Assembly (NCBI GenBank): GCA_022559845.1
Contig: CM040128.1
Span: 179,296,413-179,360,412, forward strand
Direction: 5' to 3'
Length of the DNA stretch: 64,000 nucleotides
DNA from: Amorphophallus konjac
Lineage: Eukaryota > Streptophyta > Magnoliopsida > Alismatales > Araceae
A program made the position numbers and the translations under genes. This document shows positions 9,966 through 21,187 of the stretch, one piece after another; the first letter of the stretch is position 1, and each line of letters starts with the position of its first letter. Under the pieces are notes generated by a model. The model ran no database searches and was not told the origin of the DNA. It saw only the letters and a program-made list of their open reading frames with translations.

Positions 9966-12428
9966 TCTCTCTCCTCTAGTTTCCCCCCCCTCCCGTCCCC
10001 CCCCCCCTGCGCGATCCATCTCCCTCCCTGCGGTCTGCCTTTCCATGTGGCTGCCTGAGTCCGACGATGGCCGGTAGTGGGGGAGGCGGCCCTGTGTCTC
10101 CCCCTCCCTCCTCTGGCCCTTCCCTGCCTCTGCTGGCCTCTTCTGACGATGGTCTTGGTGCTCCCGCTGGTTAGCAGCCACCCCCCGTGGCGGTTGTTTG
10201 TCTTTCGGGCGTGGCTCCTTCCTCTCCGGCAGGGGTCGTGGGTGGACCTCCGGTCGCCTCCTCCGGCGATGGCGTTCCCCCATCCTTCCTCCCTCCTTCA
10301 GCTATTCCCTACGGCGATATTACCGGCGTCTCTGACGTGCCCCGCCCGCGATTAGGGAGTCCCGTTGCTGCCTTGCCCCTGAGCTCTCAGGTTGGTGTCC
10401 CTACTGCCTGTACGCCGTCATGTGCCCTTTTGGCCAAAGGCACTCGCAGGCTGTCTCCCTAAGCTCCGGCTATCGGCCTGGATCTTCTCCCTACTCGGCC
10501 GTCTACTTCATTGCCTACCGACGGTGCTGTCCTGCCTCCCCCGGAGTTACCGGCCACCCGCTGCGGTCGACACGTTGTTGCTCATCCCTGCACGCAACCC
10601 CTGGCGGGAAGCTTGGCCTCCTCTCCCCAAGGCGTTGACCCAGCTATCTCGTTGACCTCTCCCACCAACGTTTTTTCCTCCACTGCGCCTTTGGGGTCCA
10701 CGTCCCCCCCTCTCGATGGGACATCAGCCCCTCACGATGCTCTATTTTTGCACCCCGTCGCTCCCCTCGAACCCCAACCTCTGGTTTCTAGCCTCCCGTC
10801 GCCGGCCTCCGCCACCTGTGGCGGCCCCCCCTCTGCAACTGCCCCCTCCATCCTCGGTGCAACTCCTGCAGCCGTGCTACCTCCACTGAATCGCCCAGCT
10901 GCGCTCGGACGTGCCCCTGTCCTTCGTTCCCGGCCCGTGCTTGCCTACAGCGGGGGTCCTCGGCCGGGGGCGCTGCCTGCCAAGTCCCTGTGGTCAGGCC
11001 CTGCCCGGTCGGGTGTGCTCGGTGGGGCTACCGCTAAACTTCCTGTGGTGGAGCTGTCGAGCCACCATCCTGCTGTCGCGATCGCCCCCTCCTTCGCCCA
11101 TGTGCTTCTCTAGAGCATCGCCCCTCCGGTCCTCCCACTGTCGGTCCATGCTCCGGCGTTCACCGATGGCGGGGAACCCGCAACCTTCTTCAACATGGAC
11201 GAGATCCATATCTCCTGTAGGCCTTTAGAGTTTGCTGTCATTTCCAGGACTCCGAAGGGGAGTCCTCCCTTCCAAGAGATCCGTGCCCATCTGGCCCAAT
11301 GGTTCCAGTTCAAGCAGGACTTCCTCCTGAGCTCTTTGGATCGACGCCACCTTCTTCTTTGCTTCAGCAACAAGGATGATTTCCTCCAAGTCCTCCTCAA
11401 AGACACCCTCTTCGTCAAAGGAAGACCATTCTTCTTCTTCAAGTGGTCCATCAACTTCTCCACCGATGAAGACTCGCCGATGGTCCCTGTCTGGGTGGAG
11501 ATGCCTGGGCTACCTGCTAATTTCTTCAATGAAGCCATGCTTCTTTCTATTACAGGGGGCATTGGTCCTCCCCTCCAAGTGGATCGTAATACACTGTGCC
11601 GCAACCTCTCGCATGCTGCTTAGGTTTGCGTTCTGGTTGATCTCTCAAAGAAACCTCCCTCGTGAGCTTGGGTTGGGTATGGCGAGAGTGGCTTCTGGCA
11701 GCCCCTGGTTTATGTTGGCTTCCCTTCTTTTTGCACCTCATGCAAACGGCTTGGCCACGCTTCTCTCCACTACAGTCAGCCCCTAGCTAGGCCGTCAGCG
11801 GATGCTTCGCCCAAGTTCGCTCGGTGTCCTACTCACGATTCCCATGGGCCTCACCTACCATCCTCTGTAACTACCTCTGCGTCGCCGCTGGGTGCCTCGA
11901 TGCCGGCGGCTGCCTTGACGCATGTGGATGCATCAGTGCAAGCGGGTGGCACCACAGCCTGTCAACCTTGTTCTGGCATTTCTCCACCATCACTGTTTGT
12001 GGCTGGGGGTCCTCTCCTCGGCCTGCTGCAACCGCCGCCACAGGCGGACCGCTTCTACCATTGCCCATCCGTCTTTCTCCCGGCGATGCTCTTCCCTCTC
12101 CTGTGGACTGCATCGTACTCCCTCAGCCACCCGGCCTAGTAGGGGATGCGGCCACCTCTCCCGAGGGGGGCAGGTCTGTGCCACCCCCGGCCGCTTACTC
12201 CTCCAAGTCGTTAGCTCCTCTCCCTGCTGCTCGGGTTAACAGCGAGGGGACCCCTGGTGGCTACAGCCACCCTTTGGCTGCCGGCATCAAACACCCCCCG
12301 CTGGGGCTTTCCCTCAACGACCACTGGGCCTGCTATATTGCTTGGCACCGCCTCTCTGGCTGAGGGCCTCTTCCCCCTCCCTGTCGCTTCTGCGATTGGT
12401 GGCCTTCTCGCTAGCTCGGCGTGCTCTG
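9966..12428 (+). mobile_element. LINE (L1-type) 5' fragment with ORF1
   Basis: The base composition changes sharply to very GC-rich with C-homopolymers at 9986-10010. The plus strand carries a decayed LINE ORF1 (next entry). No endonuclease, reverse transcriptase or poly(A) is present. At about 12428 the sequence changes directly into an inverted gypsy integrase fragment. Normal L1 copies lose their 5' end, not the 3' end, so this fragment was probably cut by later events. Both boundaries are judged by eye from composition and homology. Confidence 0.65.
10067..11830 (+). pseudogene. LINE ORF1-like protein (Pro-rich, DUF4283-like, zinc knuckle)
   Basis: One frame can be followed from an ATG at 10067 (MAGSGGGGPVSPPPS) to 11623 with in-frame stops near 10170, 10460 and 11111. 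The first part is Pro/Ser/Ala-rich with no clear fold. From 11195 (MDEIHISCRPLEFAVI) it resembles the DUF4283 domain of plant LINE ORF1: QWFQFKQDFLLSSLDRRHLL, FFFFKWSINF, PVWVEMPGLP. After a frame change a knuckle-like CTSCKRLGH follows at about 11735-11760, with Tyr in place of the last Cys. In the family ORF1 binds element RNA in the transposition complex. This copy is dead. Confidence 0.65.
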
Positions 12429-13099
12429 GGATGGAAAGTAGTGTTGAAGTTGAGTTTCATCCCCAGAGAGTGTTGTAGACTCTTTTAGAAATGAGTGGTA
12501 AAGCATGGGTCTCGGTCGGATACAATTGAAACAGGGACTCCATGCAATCTAACCATCTCTTTGATATACAAGGCAACAAGTACATCAACTGACCATCGGC
12601 TCTTGATAGGCAAGAAATGAGCCGATTTAGTTAGACGGTGAATGATTATCCAAATTCCATCATGTTTGCCCCTTGACTTGGGTAAGCCCATGATAAAGTC
12701 CATGCCGATGTATTCCCATTTCCACTTGGCAATGTCCAGCGGATGCAATTTTTTAGCAGGTTTCTGATGTTCGGCCTTCACTTGTTGGCATGTCAGGCAA
12801 CGAGACACGAAGTCCGCTACCTCTCTTTTCATGTTAGGCCACCAGAAAGTTCATTTTAAGTCTTGGTACATCTTAGTGGCTCCAGGGTGGATCGTGTACC
12901 TCGATTGATGAGCTTCTTCAAGAATCTTCTTCTTCAACTTAGGACAGTCGGGTACACATGCCTGTTCATGGAATAACAATCTAACGTCGAGTGCTAGCTT
13001 GAAATCAAGTCTCTCGTCCAGTTTACCTTTTATCTCCACTAGCGCGGGATCTTCTTCTTGTAGCTTCTAAATTTCGGGTAACAAATCTGGACGTAGACT
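12429..13099 (-). pseudogene. inverted Ty3/gypsy integrase fragment (copy 1)
   Basis: The minus strand reads integrase: EEAHQSRYTIHPGATKMYQD, then [24 protein letters not shown] and [13 protein letters not shown]...SDRD. It is not preceded by RNase H and is not followed by a chromodomain. On the right it is fused at 13099/13100 to the plus-strand reverse-transcriptase region of G0. The same fragment with the same right junction recurs at 33869-35094. Stops (for example near 12853) and a short lesion break the frame. Confidence 0.85.
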
Positions 13100-16000
13100 G
13101 GATGTGAAGCTTTCCTTGCTTCCGTAATCATCTCCGAGTCCAAGGAGATTATCTTAGAAGATATTCCTATTGTGAATGAGTTTCCTGATATATTCCCATC
13201 AGAATTGCCCGATTTACCGCCCGATAAGGAAGTAAACTTCTTCATTGAACTCATTTCCAGAGCAGGACCTGTCTCAATAGCCCCCTACAAGATGTCCCCC
13301 ACAGAACTCAAAGAATTAAAGAAATAACTTCAGGAGTTATTAGACAAGGGCTTTATTCGACCTAGCACACCCCCATGGGGTGCACCAGTTCTATTTGTCA
13401 AAAAGAAGGATGGATCTCTTAGGCTATGTATCGACTACCGACGACTAAATCAACTCACAATTAAGAATAAATATCCATTGGCGCGTATCGATGAGCTCTT
13501 TGATCAGATTTCTGGAGCAGAATATTTCTCCAAGATAGATCTCAGGTCAGGTTATCATCGGCTCAAGATCAAAGATGAAGACATATACAAAACCACTTTT
13601 CAAAGCAGATATGGCCACTATGAATTCGTGGTAATGCCATTCGGGTTAACATATGTCCCGACAGCATTTATGCAACTCATGAATAATGTCTTTAGGCCCT
13701 ATCTTGACCAATTTGTGGTCATCTTTATAGATGATATTCTTATTTACTCCAAAACAAAGGAGGATCATGAAGAGCACTTAAGAATAGCCTTGCAAACACT
13801 AAGATAGCACAAACTCTATGCGAAGCTTAGTAAGTGCGAGTTCTGGCTATAGGAGGTCTCCTTCCTTGGCCATATTATTTCAAAGGAAGGTATCGCTGTC
13901 GACCCTTCTAAAATAGAAGCTGTTAAGAATTGGAGGCGGTCGACGACCGTGTCTGAAGTCAGAAGTTTTTAGAGGCTGGTCGGTTATTACATGAGATTTA
14001 TTAAAGATTTTTCAAAGATCGTTGTTCCTTTGACTAGACTTACAAGAAAGGAGAATCCTTTTGTATGATCGAAGGATTGTGAGGAGAGTTTTTAAACTCT
14101 TAAAGAACACCTTACCACTGCACCAATATTGACCCTACCGACAGAGGGTGGCAGTTTCGAAGTCTATACGGATGCGTCTGGCATTGGCCTAGGGTGCGTT
14201 CTTATGCAAAATGGAAAGGTGATTTGCTATTCATCAAGGCAGTTAAAGCGTCATGAAGAAAATTACCATGTGCACGATTTGGAGTTAGCTGCGATTATTT
14301 TCGCATTAAAGATTTGGCGACATTACCTTTATGGGAAGAAAGTTATCATATTTTCAGATCATAAAAGTCTGAAATATCTTTTAACCAAGAAGGAGTTAAA
14401 TATGCGACAACGCAGATGGTTGGTGTATCTCAAGGACTTCGACTTTACTATCCAATATCATCCAGGGAAAGCAAATGCTGTAGTTGACGCTCTTAGCAGA
14501 AAGTCAATGGCAACTCTAGCAAGCCTCGGAAAAGGTATAACTTGTCTTATTGAAGATTTTTCTCATTTAAATCTTGATATTGACAGAGAAGGAGAAGGAG
14601 GTATTATTGCCAATATAAGGTCTCAACCTACATTGATCGAGGACTTAGTCTAATTGCAAGAAAATGATCCATCATTGATGGAGATTAAGGGTAATATCGA
14701 TCAGAGACCAGAATTTTCTATCACAAATGATGGAAGACTGTTATTTAAGGATCGAATTTGTGTGCCGAATCATGATGACACTAAGAAATTGATCATGGAA
14801 GAAGCTCACAAATCAAGGTATGCTATTCACCCTGGTGCTACTAAGATGTATCAAGATTTAAAAAGAAACTTTTGGTGGCCCAATATGAAGAGAAAAGTAG
14901 CAGATTTTGTGTCCCGATGTCTCACTTGTCAACAAGTAAAGGCAGAACATTTAAAACCTACTGGGAAATTACACCCATTGAATATTCCCGAGTGGAAATG
15001 GGAAAGTATAGGGATAGATTTCATCATGGGTTTACCTAAGACAAGAGGAGGACATGATGGCATATGGGTGATTATAGACCGATTGACTAAATCTGTAAAT
15101 TTCCTACCAATCAAAAGTCGATGGTCCATGGATGTACTAGCAGCATTCTAGATGATGGAGATTGTCAAATTACATGGTGTCCCTGTCACCATCATATCTG
15201 ACCGAGATCTTCAGTTCACATCACAATTCTGGAAGGGTCTTCAACATTCATTAGGGACCCAACTTAATTTTAGCACGACATTCCATCCACAAACTGATGG
15301 TCAAACTGAAAGGAAAAATCAAGTGGTGAAAGATATGCTCAGGGCATGTGCTATAAGACTTTGGAGGAAGTTGGCACGATCACTTGCATCTAGTGAAATT
15401 TTCATATAATAATAGCTACCAAGCTAGTATACAAATGGCGCCATTCGAGGCTTTATATGAAAGAAGCTGTCGTTCACCTATTTGCTGGAATGAAGTAGGA
15501 GAAAGATAATTTCTCGGTCCCGATATCATTAGGGATACTACCGAGAAGATAAAGCTTACTCGGGAGAAACTCCAGATAGCTCAAGATAGGCAGAAGTCTT
15601 ATGCTGATAACAGAAGACGTGACCTGAAATTTCAAGTAGGAGACCATGTGTTTCTTAAACTTTCTCCAGGTCAAGGTATTCGGAGATTCAGTATCATGGG
15701 CCAGCTTACTCCAAGATTCATTGGCCCCTTTGAGATTCTCAAAAGGGTTGGTGAAGTCGCTTATCGAATAACTTTACCCCCTCAACTATCTGAAGTTCAT
15801 GATGTATTTCACGTCTCAATACTCAAGAAGTATGTACCTGATCCATTCCATGTCATCACCTACGACAATCTGAAAATTAAAAAGGACTTGACATACGAGC
15901 AAAAGCCAATCAAGATCATTGAACGAGAAGTGCGTCAACTTCGGAATAAAACTATTACTATGGTCAAGATCCAATGGACCAAGGCATATCCACATGAAGC

Positions 16001-16119
16001 AACATGGGAAACTGAAGAAGCCATGCACAAAAGATTCCCAGAGATATTTGAATGTAAGTACACTCTCCATAAATCCATGTATTAAATTTGTGGACAAATT
16101 CTTTTTATGTGGGTGAGGG
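13100..16119 (+). pseudogene. G0 pol: reverse transcriptase to chromodomain
   Basis: Homology to G1 starts at ggatgtgaag (13100); gag and protease are absent and replaced by the inverted integrase fragment. Reverse transcriptase (about 13150-13807) has [15 protein letters not shown]; RNase H (14129-14500) has [15 protein letters not shown] and [11 protein letters not shown], both intact. Integrase (14654-15500) has the zinc module HKSRYAIHPG...CLTCQQVKAEH and core GIDFIMGLP. The C-terminal part (15648-16085) runs from [12 protein letters not shown] to a chromodomain-like VKIQWTKAYPHEATWE. Nonsense codons include TAA 13327, TAG 13851, TAA 14651-14653, TAG 15149 and TAA 15507-15509; several are shared with G1 and G2. 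Confidence 0.85.
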
Positions 16120-16457
16120 TGTAACGCCCGAGAATTTTCTAAGAATTTTTCAGATTTAAAATATAATTATAATAATAGTTAATTATTTAATACGCTATTT
16201 AAATGAATTATGGGTAATTAAATCTAATTAATTATTAAGGCCCTACACTAGTCCAAGAGGATTAGGCACATATAAAAAAAACCCAATAGGCCCAAGAGAT
16301 TGTTTTGGACCTTAGCGCATATTCTAGAACCTTAAAATAGGTGTATTCTCAGAATTTAAGAGATAATGACTCTTTAGAAGATAGGTTACAGGATAATACC
16401 ATGGATAATATTAAAAGAGCTTGAACTGATTTCAAATTTGACGCTCAATGGGGAAAA

Positions 16458-18377
16458 CGGTCTATGGCGAGACCGCAAGGGACAGTAAGCTGTCCAGTCC
16501 TAGACCGCTCAGCCCTGTCAATTCCGTGAGTGTAAGAAAACGTGAAAAGATTAAATTTTTGGCATCCAATTCACATAGGATCGACTCTATATACTAATTA
16601 GATAAGTCTAGAAGGTTAGTAGATCGAATTGAAAGTCTAATTTGGACTCTAAGTTCGTTCTAATCCCTAAACCCTAGCTAAAACCTATATATAGATCCCA
16701 TAACCAAGCAACGCGACCCTTACTTTTGGTCTGCATGGAACTCTGGTAAGGAGGCAGAATTGGAGGTAAGTTTCTTCTAGGAACCTGTTTATTATAGTAA
16801 GAACTAACTACCCTCCGAATTTCATTCTAGGGGATCAAGTATACAAGGAGTTAGAGGCTTCCAAAGTTGTTAATCCTACATCAAAAACTCAGGAATTAGT
16901 GCGTCTAACCTAGATTGATCACGGAATTCGAATCCCTAAACGAGGTAATTAGATAGAGGTTCTTTAGAGTTATTTGGTCTTAATAGTACCCTCTTCTTAC
17001 CCTCAAAATTTCACATCTTTAGGTTGAGGGAATCAAGAGATACAAGGGCATGAAGTTGCTGATTTAGTTCAGGACGAGCAGAGGACTAGGGTTAACTTAC
17101 AGCCTTAAATTCGAAGTTTAAAGCCCAAAACCAAGGTAGGTTATCTCATGAATGGATCAAACTTTATGTCAGGAATAAAATCCCTCTTATTTCATTCGAT
17201 TTCATGCATTGTAGCTTGAAAATCTCATGTTTTCATTCGGACTATGCATCTAGTTACTCTTCATGCATAATTCTTAGCCTTAATGAAGTAAAAGGAATTT
17301 TCTTGTTGTTCACATACACCTATGCATATTATTGGCTTATATTCATTCTATCATGATCATGGAAGTTTATATATGTTGATTTCCATGTATGATATGCATT
17401 AGTTTAGCATTTAGTCTTATTATCTTTTGAACTCAGATTAATACATGAGGAAACGGTTTTCCTGTAGACCGCCAGGAAGTCTAGCGGTCGCCCGATAGAC
17501 CGCTAGCCACTGTGAAACGGTCGCCCACTAGACTGTTTGGGATTTCTGATTTCTGTATTTAAGTTAACCCGAAACTTAATGCAGAATGGCCATGATTATT
17601 GTATGATAAGCCTAGTTAAGTAGGTTTTATTCCTATTTTAAGTACTGGTTTCCTATACTTAGTTAAATTCTTGGTTCATTATAATAGATTTCATGTTTTA
17701 TGCACATTGGTATTATTTGAACCTATGTTAATTTCATGACCAAAAATCATATACTTTTATAATTAACTTAAATTTATATGATTCATGGACTAGTCATGAT
17801 TTAAATCGCTATTTTATCATGATCCTCTCTCTTCTAAGAGTAATTTTCTTAAGTACATGGCATATATCCTGGTATGTTGTCATTAGTTACACCTTTGCAC
17901 ATTAAGTACACAATCTTGGACATGATGACCTCTCCTTTGGATATTCCTTCCAACGGACTTGAAAATCTTGTTTCAAGGCCTCCGTAAGACTCCGTGAGCC
18001 TGGGATTCCCACTAGGACACCGAGCTGGTTGTACCATTAAAACCCAATGTCTAGAAAGCACTTTTACCGATGTTTTATACATTCTGGAACTTAGCGGCCA
18101 TCTGGTTGACCGCCAGAGTCTGCTAGCGGCCATTCACTAGACCGCTAACGGATCCTGAACAGTTCTCCACTCGACCGCCAGGCTCCAGATGTCCTGTTTC
18201 AAAATATCAAACTCTATCTTATGAAACGGTCTAGCCCATGCCATGACCGCTTGAATTTCTAAACAGTCCTGCACTAGACCGCCAGGTGTGCTAAACGGTC
18301 CAGCCCATGACCGCTTGAATTTCTAAACGGTCCTGCACTAGACCGCCAGGCGTGCTAAACGGTCCAGTAATAGACCG
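16458..18377. repeat. 18-nt CGGTC-N8-GACCG module array in LTR1
   Basis: Modules with complementary ends start at 16458, 16490, 17454, 17485, 17518, 18095, 18127, 18160, 18227, 18264, 18296, 18328 and 18360. Twelve are exactly 18 nt; the one at 18227 is 23 nt because of a CCATG duplication. Examples: CGGTCGCCCGATAGACCG and CGGTCCTGCACTAGACCG. Within clusters the starts are 31 to 33 bp apart (37 where the 5-bp insertion lies). The centre varies, while the right half TAGACCG is the best conserved. LTR2 and LTR3 carry matching modules, for example at 31023-31040 in LTR2. Confidence 0.9.
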
Positions 18378-18822
18378 CTTGGATCCTGATTTAATCTAAC
18401 CCAAGGTTTGAGCTTTGGGGTTGGTTTTATGGAGTTCATGAATAATCTTGGAAATATCTAGACTCTAAAACTATGTTAATAAATTAATGATAAGGATATG
18501 AAAAATATGGAATGTATCGTTATGCTATCAAATTTTTCTAGCATAACCTAGTTATTAATTCAGTTCTTGAAATCTCTTGTTCTTAATTGAAGCATTCTTA
18601 TTTTTGGTTACCTTATCATGAAACTTTTGTTAAACTTGTACATTATTGGCCACATTGTTGATATAAATGTGGAAGTAGCTTGATTTATGCTTGATGATGT
18701 AGTTCGAGCACTGATTGTGTTCAAGGGCTCTATGTTAGTCCCCTCGGCTGATTGTCGGAAACATACTGTAAACCATGGGGTATGATGCTACTGGCGTCGC
18801 ATTGTGTTGGGAGTACTTTCTC

Positions 18823-18830
18823 TATAAATA
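18823..18830 (+). promoter_or_regulatory. TATA box of G LTR1
   Basis: TATAAATA in a conserved context (actttctctataaataagtg). It is matched at 33319-33326 in LTR2 and 51564-51571 in LTR3, downstream of the module clusters and upstream of the AATAAA at 19387. A second candidate, tatatatag at about 16688, lies far upstream and is less likely. Confidence 0.55.
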
Positions 18831-19386
18831 AGTGAAATATCCATGAGAATCCACATAAATTCATGAAGTACTTACTATTAAGCGAATAGTACTTTCTTCC
18901 TTGTTATATGACTTTCTAGTGCATAGCCTTCATGCTTATGAAAAGTACATTCTTGTGACATTCTTGTTCATGGAAAGGCCAAATTGACATTCTTGTTATA
19001 TACTTGATTAATCATAGTCTCATATCTCAAGCTTAATTTTATCTTGTTACTTTTGCTTTATTCGCATGTTTCATCGTGTCTGCATGATTTATCTTATTCT
19101 CTAGAGCTAAAATGCTAATCATTTAAATCTGCCTTCATGTTGATACAAAGATATCTACTAGACAAGTGTGCTCATTACCCTACTTTCTAATCTTTTTCAA
19201 GAAATTCTAGTGAGTCGGGCTCAGATTACTCAAGTGGTGGATCCGAGAGTGATTGAAGGACGCGTGACTCGAGTGGAGCCTTATTTATCAATATCTAGTC
19301 GAGTCATGATGTAATTTTTTAGTTTATTGAGTCTAGTGACAAAGAGAGTCAAAAATTTATGTACTTTGGGAATTATGTTATGAAGA

Positions 19387-19392
19387 AATAAA
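19387..19392 (+). terminator. polyadenylation signal in G LTR1
   Basis: AATAAA about 140 bp before the LTR end and 560 bp after the TATA box, compatible with the R/U5 limit. Confidence 0.5.
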
Positions 19393-19538
19393 ATTGAAGG
19401 TTTTTAGTGAATTACTTGTGCAATTATCTTTGTGTGGTTGTTTACGCTCTGATTATATTGCTTGCTTGAGATGTACTAGTCGACTATTCACGTTCCCGAT
19501 TGTTTCCGCTGCATAATCTCGGGGCGTGACAGTGAAAG

Positions 19539-19552
19539 TGGTATCAGAGCAC
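19539..19552 (+). other. primer-binding site, initiator Met tRNA type (G1)
   Basis: TGGTATCAGAGCAC starts seven bases after LTR1. It is complementary to initiator-Met tRNA and marks the start of the G1 internal region. Confidence 0.85.
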
Positions 19553-19759
19553 TAGGACTAGAAGTCGTAGGAGAAAGTCCTATCATAGGCTAAGTCCTAG
19601 GTTTAAGGACCCACACCTATGAAACTAGGAAAGAAATTCCCAACCTGTGAGAGGAATTGGGTAGAACCTGGGGTGAGATAGTAATTTCTAAGCTTAACCC
19701 CACACATACCGTTAGAATTAACAAATTCATTTATTCTTCTCAAGTACATTACTCTCATC

Positions 19760-21187
19760 ATGGCTCATCGTGTTGACTGGGAAGGTATGCAACAGACCGT
19801 TGCGGGTCTTACTCAAGCATTACAAACCATGGCTCAAGCTGGCGTAGGAGCAAGAGCTGGAGACTTACATCGCAATTTTTGGAATTTAAATCCTTTGCGA
19901 TTTTCGGGTTCCTCTAACCCAGATGATGCCGGGAATTGGATAGACGAAATGAACCGCATCTTTGAAGTTATGCAATATGCTGATCAAGAGAAGGTTCATC
20001 TTGCTATGTTTCAATTAAATAAAGATGCCCATACATGGTGGAAGTCAATTCCGGCACTGCCAGCAGATGCACCTCATACTTGGGAGGGTTTCTTTACTCT
20101 CTTCCGAGCATGGTACTTCTCTGAACATGTCAAGGAGAGGAAGGCTATGGAGTTCATTTCGTTACGTCAAGGCATGATGACTGTAGCGGAGTATGAACTT
20201 CAATTTTCTAGACTGGCGCCTTATGCTCCTCACTTGGTTACCGACTTGCTAAAAGCTAACCAATTTATGGATGGTTTGATGCCCGGTTATATTCAACAAC
20301 TTGGGACTCAGAATATCCGTACAATTGTGGAGATGGTCGAACGGGTGCATCTTTGCGAAAGGATCTTAAAGAAGGTTAAAAAGTTAAATGGCAAAGGAGA
20401 AGAGCCGAGCCGAAGGTCTGATCGGCATGATAAGAAGAAGTTTAGTATCATGGAACCCTACAAATCCCGTGATGGCAAGAAGAGATCCTGGAATGGGAGT
20501 GGTAGTGGCTACCACAAGAATAAGAAAGTCAAGGAAGAAGACAAGCAAGTCGCTGCGGCTTACACTTTCTGTGAGAAGTTTGGTCATTCGACCGAAGAGT
20601 GCTGGAAGCGTCTCGACACTTGTTTAAGATGTGGCAGCCGGGAACACCGCATGCCAGATTGCTCCATTATGAAAGAACAATCTTCCGGTGGCGGACGTAA
20701 GCGTCAGGCTCATCTCAATGCTATTCTGGAAGATGAAGAAGCACCCAAGAATGATGGGCTAATGGAAGGTACTATCCAAATCTATTCCCATCCTGCATTA
20801 ATACTATTTGATACCGGTGCTTCTCATTCCTTTATATCTACTACTTTTGTAAAAACCTTACCAATTTCATCAGTTCCTTTACCTTTGGACCTAGCAATCA
20901 CTACACCATTAGGTCTAGGAACCAAACTTACAACCTACTATCCCGATAGTGAGGTTATGGTAGAAGGCCACAATCTTCTTGCAAATCTCGTATGCCTTGA
21001 CATGGAGGGCTACGATGCTATTCTAGGTGTAGATTGGCTTGTAGACCATGACGCTTACATAAATTGCCGCAACCAAATTATCTCTTTTCGGAAACATGGA
21101 CTTCCAAGGTTTTCCTTCCTTGGTATCAAATATAGGAAGCATCCTACCATCATTTCATCTCTTCATGCTTGCGAACTTATTTCGTAA
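19760..21187 (+). CDS. G1 gag-protease polyprotein
   Basis: A 475-codon open frame with an ATG 229 bp after the LTR. The N-terminus MAHRVDWEGMQQTVAGLTQ matches gag of elements A and D. The gag domain spans about residues 45-200 (AHTWWKSIPA, YFSEHVKERK, LAPYAPHLV). Two knuckles follow at about 275-310: TFCEKFGHSTEEC, where the first Cys is replaced by Tyr, and CLRCGSREHRMPDC, intact. The protease (about 345-475) has LFDTGASHSFIS and DAILGVDWL. In the family gag forms the particle and protease cuts it. The ORF ends in TAA at 21185 where related elements continue into pol. It is the only complete gag of its kind in the window, though the defective knuckle argues against activity. Confidence 0.85.
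   Translation: MAHRVDWEGMQQTVAGLTQALQTMAQAGVGARAGDLHRNFWNLNPLRFSGSSNPDDAGNWIDEMNRIFEVMQYADQEKVHLAMFQLNKDAHTWWKSIPALPADAPHTWEGFFTLFRAWYFSEHVKERKAMEFISLRQGMMTVAEYELQFSRLAPYAPHLVTDLLKANQFMDGLMPGYIQQLGTQNIRTIVEMVERVHLCERILKKVKKLNGKGEEPSRRSDRHDKKKFSIMEPYKSRDGKKRSWNGSGSGYHKNKKVKEEDKQVAAAYTFCEKFGHSTEECWKRLDTCLRCGSREHRMPDCSIMKEQSSGGGRKRQAHLNAILEDEEAPKNDGLMEGTIQIYSHPALILFDTGASHSFISTTFVKTLPISSVPLPLDLAITTPLGLGTKLTTYYPDSEVMVEGHNLLANLVCLDMEGYDAILGVDWLVDHDAYINCRNQIISFRKHGLPRFSFLGIKYRKHPTIISSLHACELIS

Larger units (their letters stand above)
16120..19531 (+). repeat. G family LTR1 (3' LTR of G0 and 5' LTR of G1)
   Basis: Begins TGTAACGCCCGAG and ends CTCGGGGCGTGACA, 3412 bp. A degenerate polypurine tract (gggtgaggg) precedes it and a primer-binding site follows. 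TATAAATA is at 18823-18830 and AATAAA at 19387-19392, so U3 is about 2.7 kb. It holds 13 modules of CGGTC-N8-GACCG type. It is about 70 bp longer than LTR3 because one two-module unit is duplicated at about 18227-18345. No gene is seen. Confidence 0.92.

Noticed and set aside
12429..13099. Continuation of element A or D as a single element
   Set aside because: The fragment is joined to opposite-strand G sequence and the same junction occurs at 35094, so it travels with G copies rather than being a simple remnant of the neighbour.
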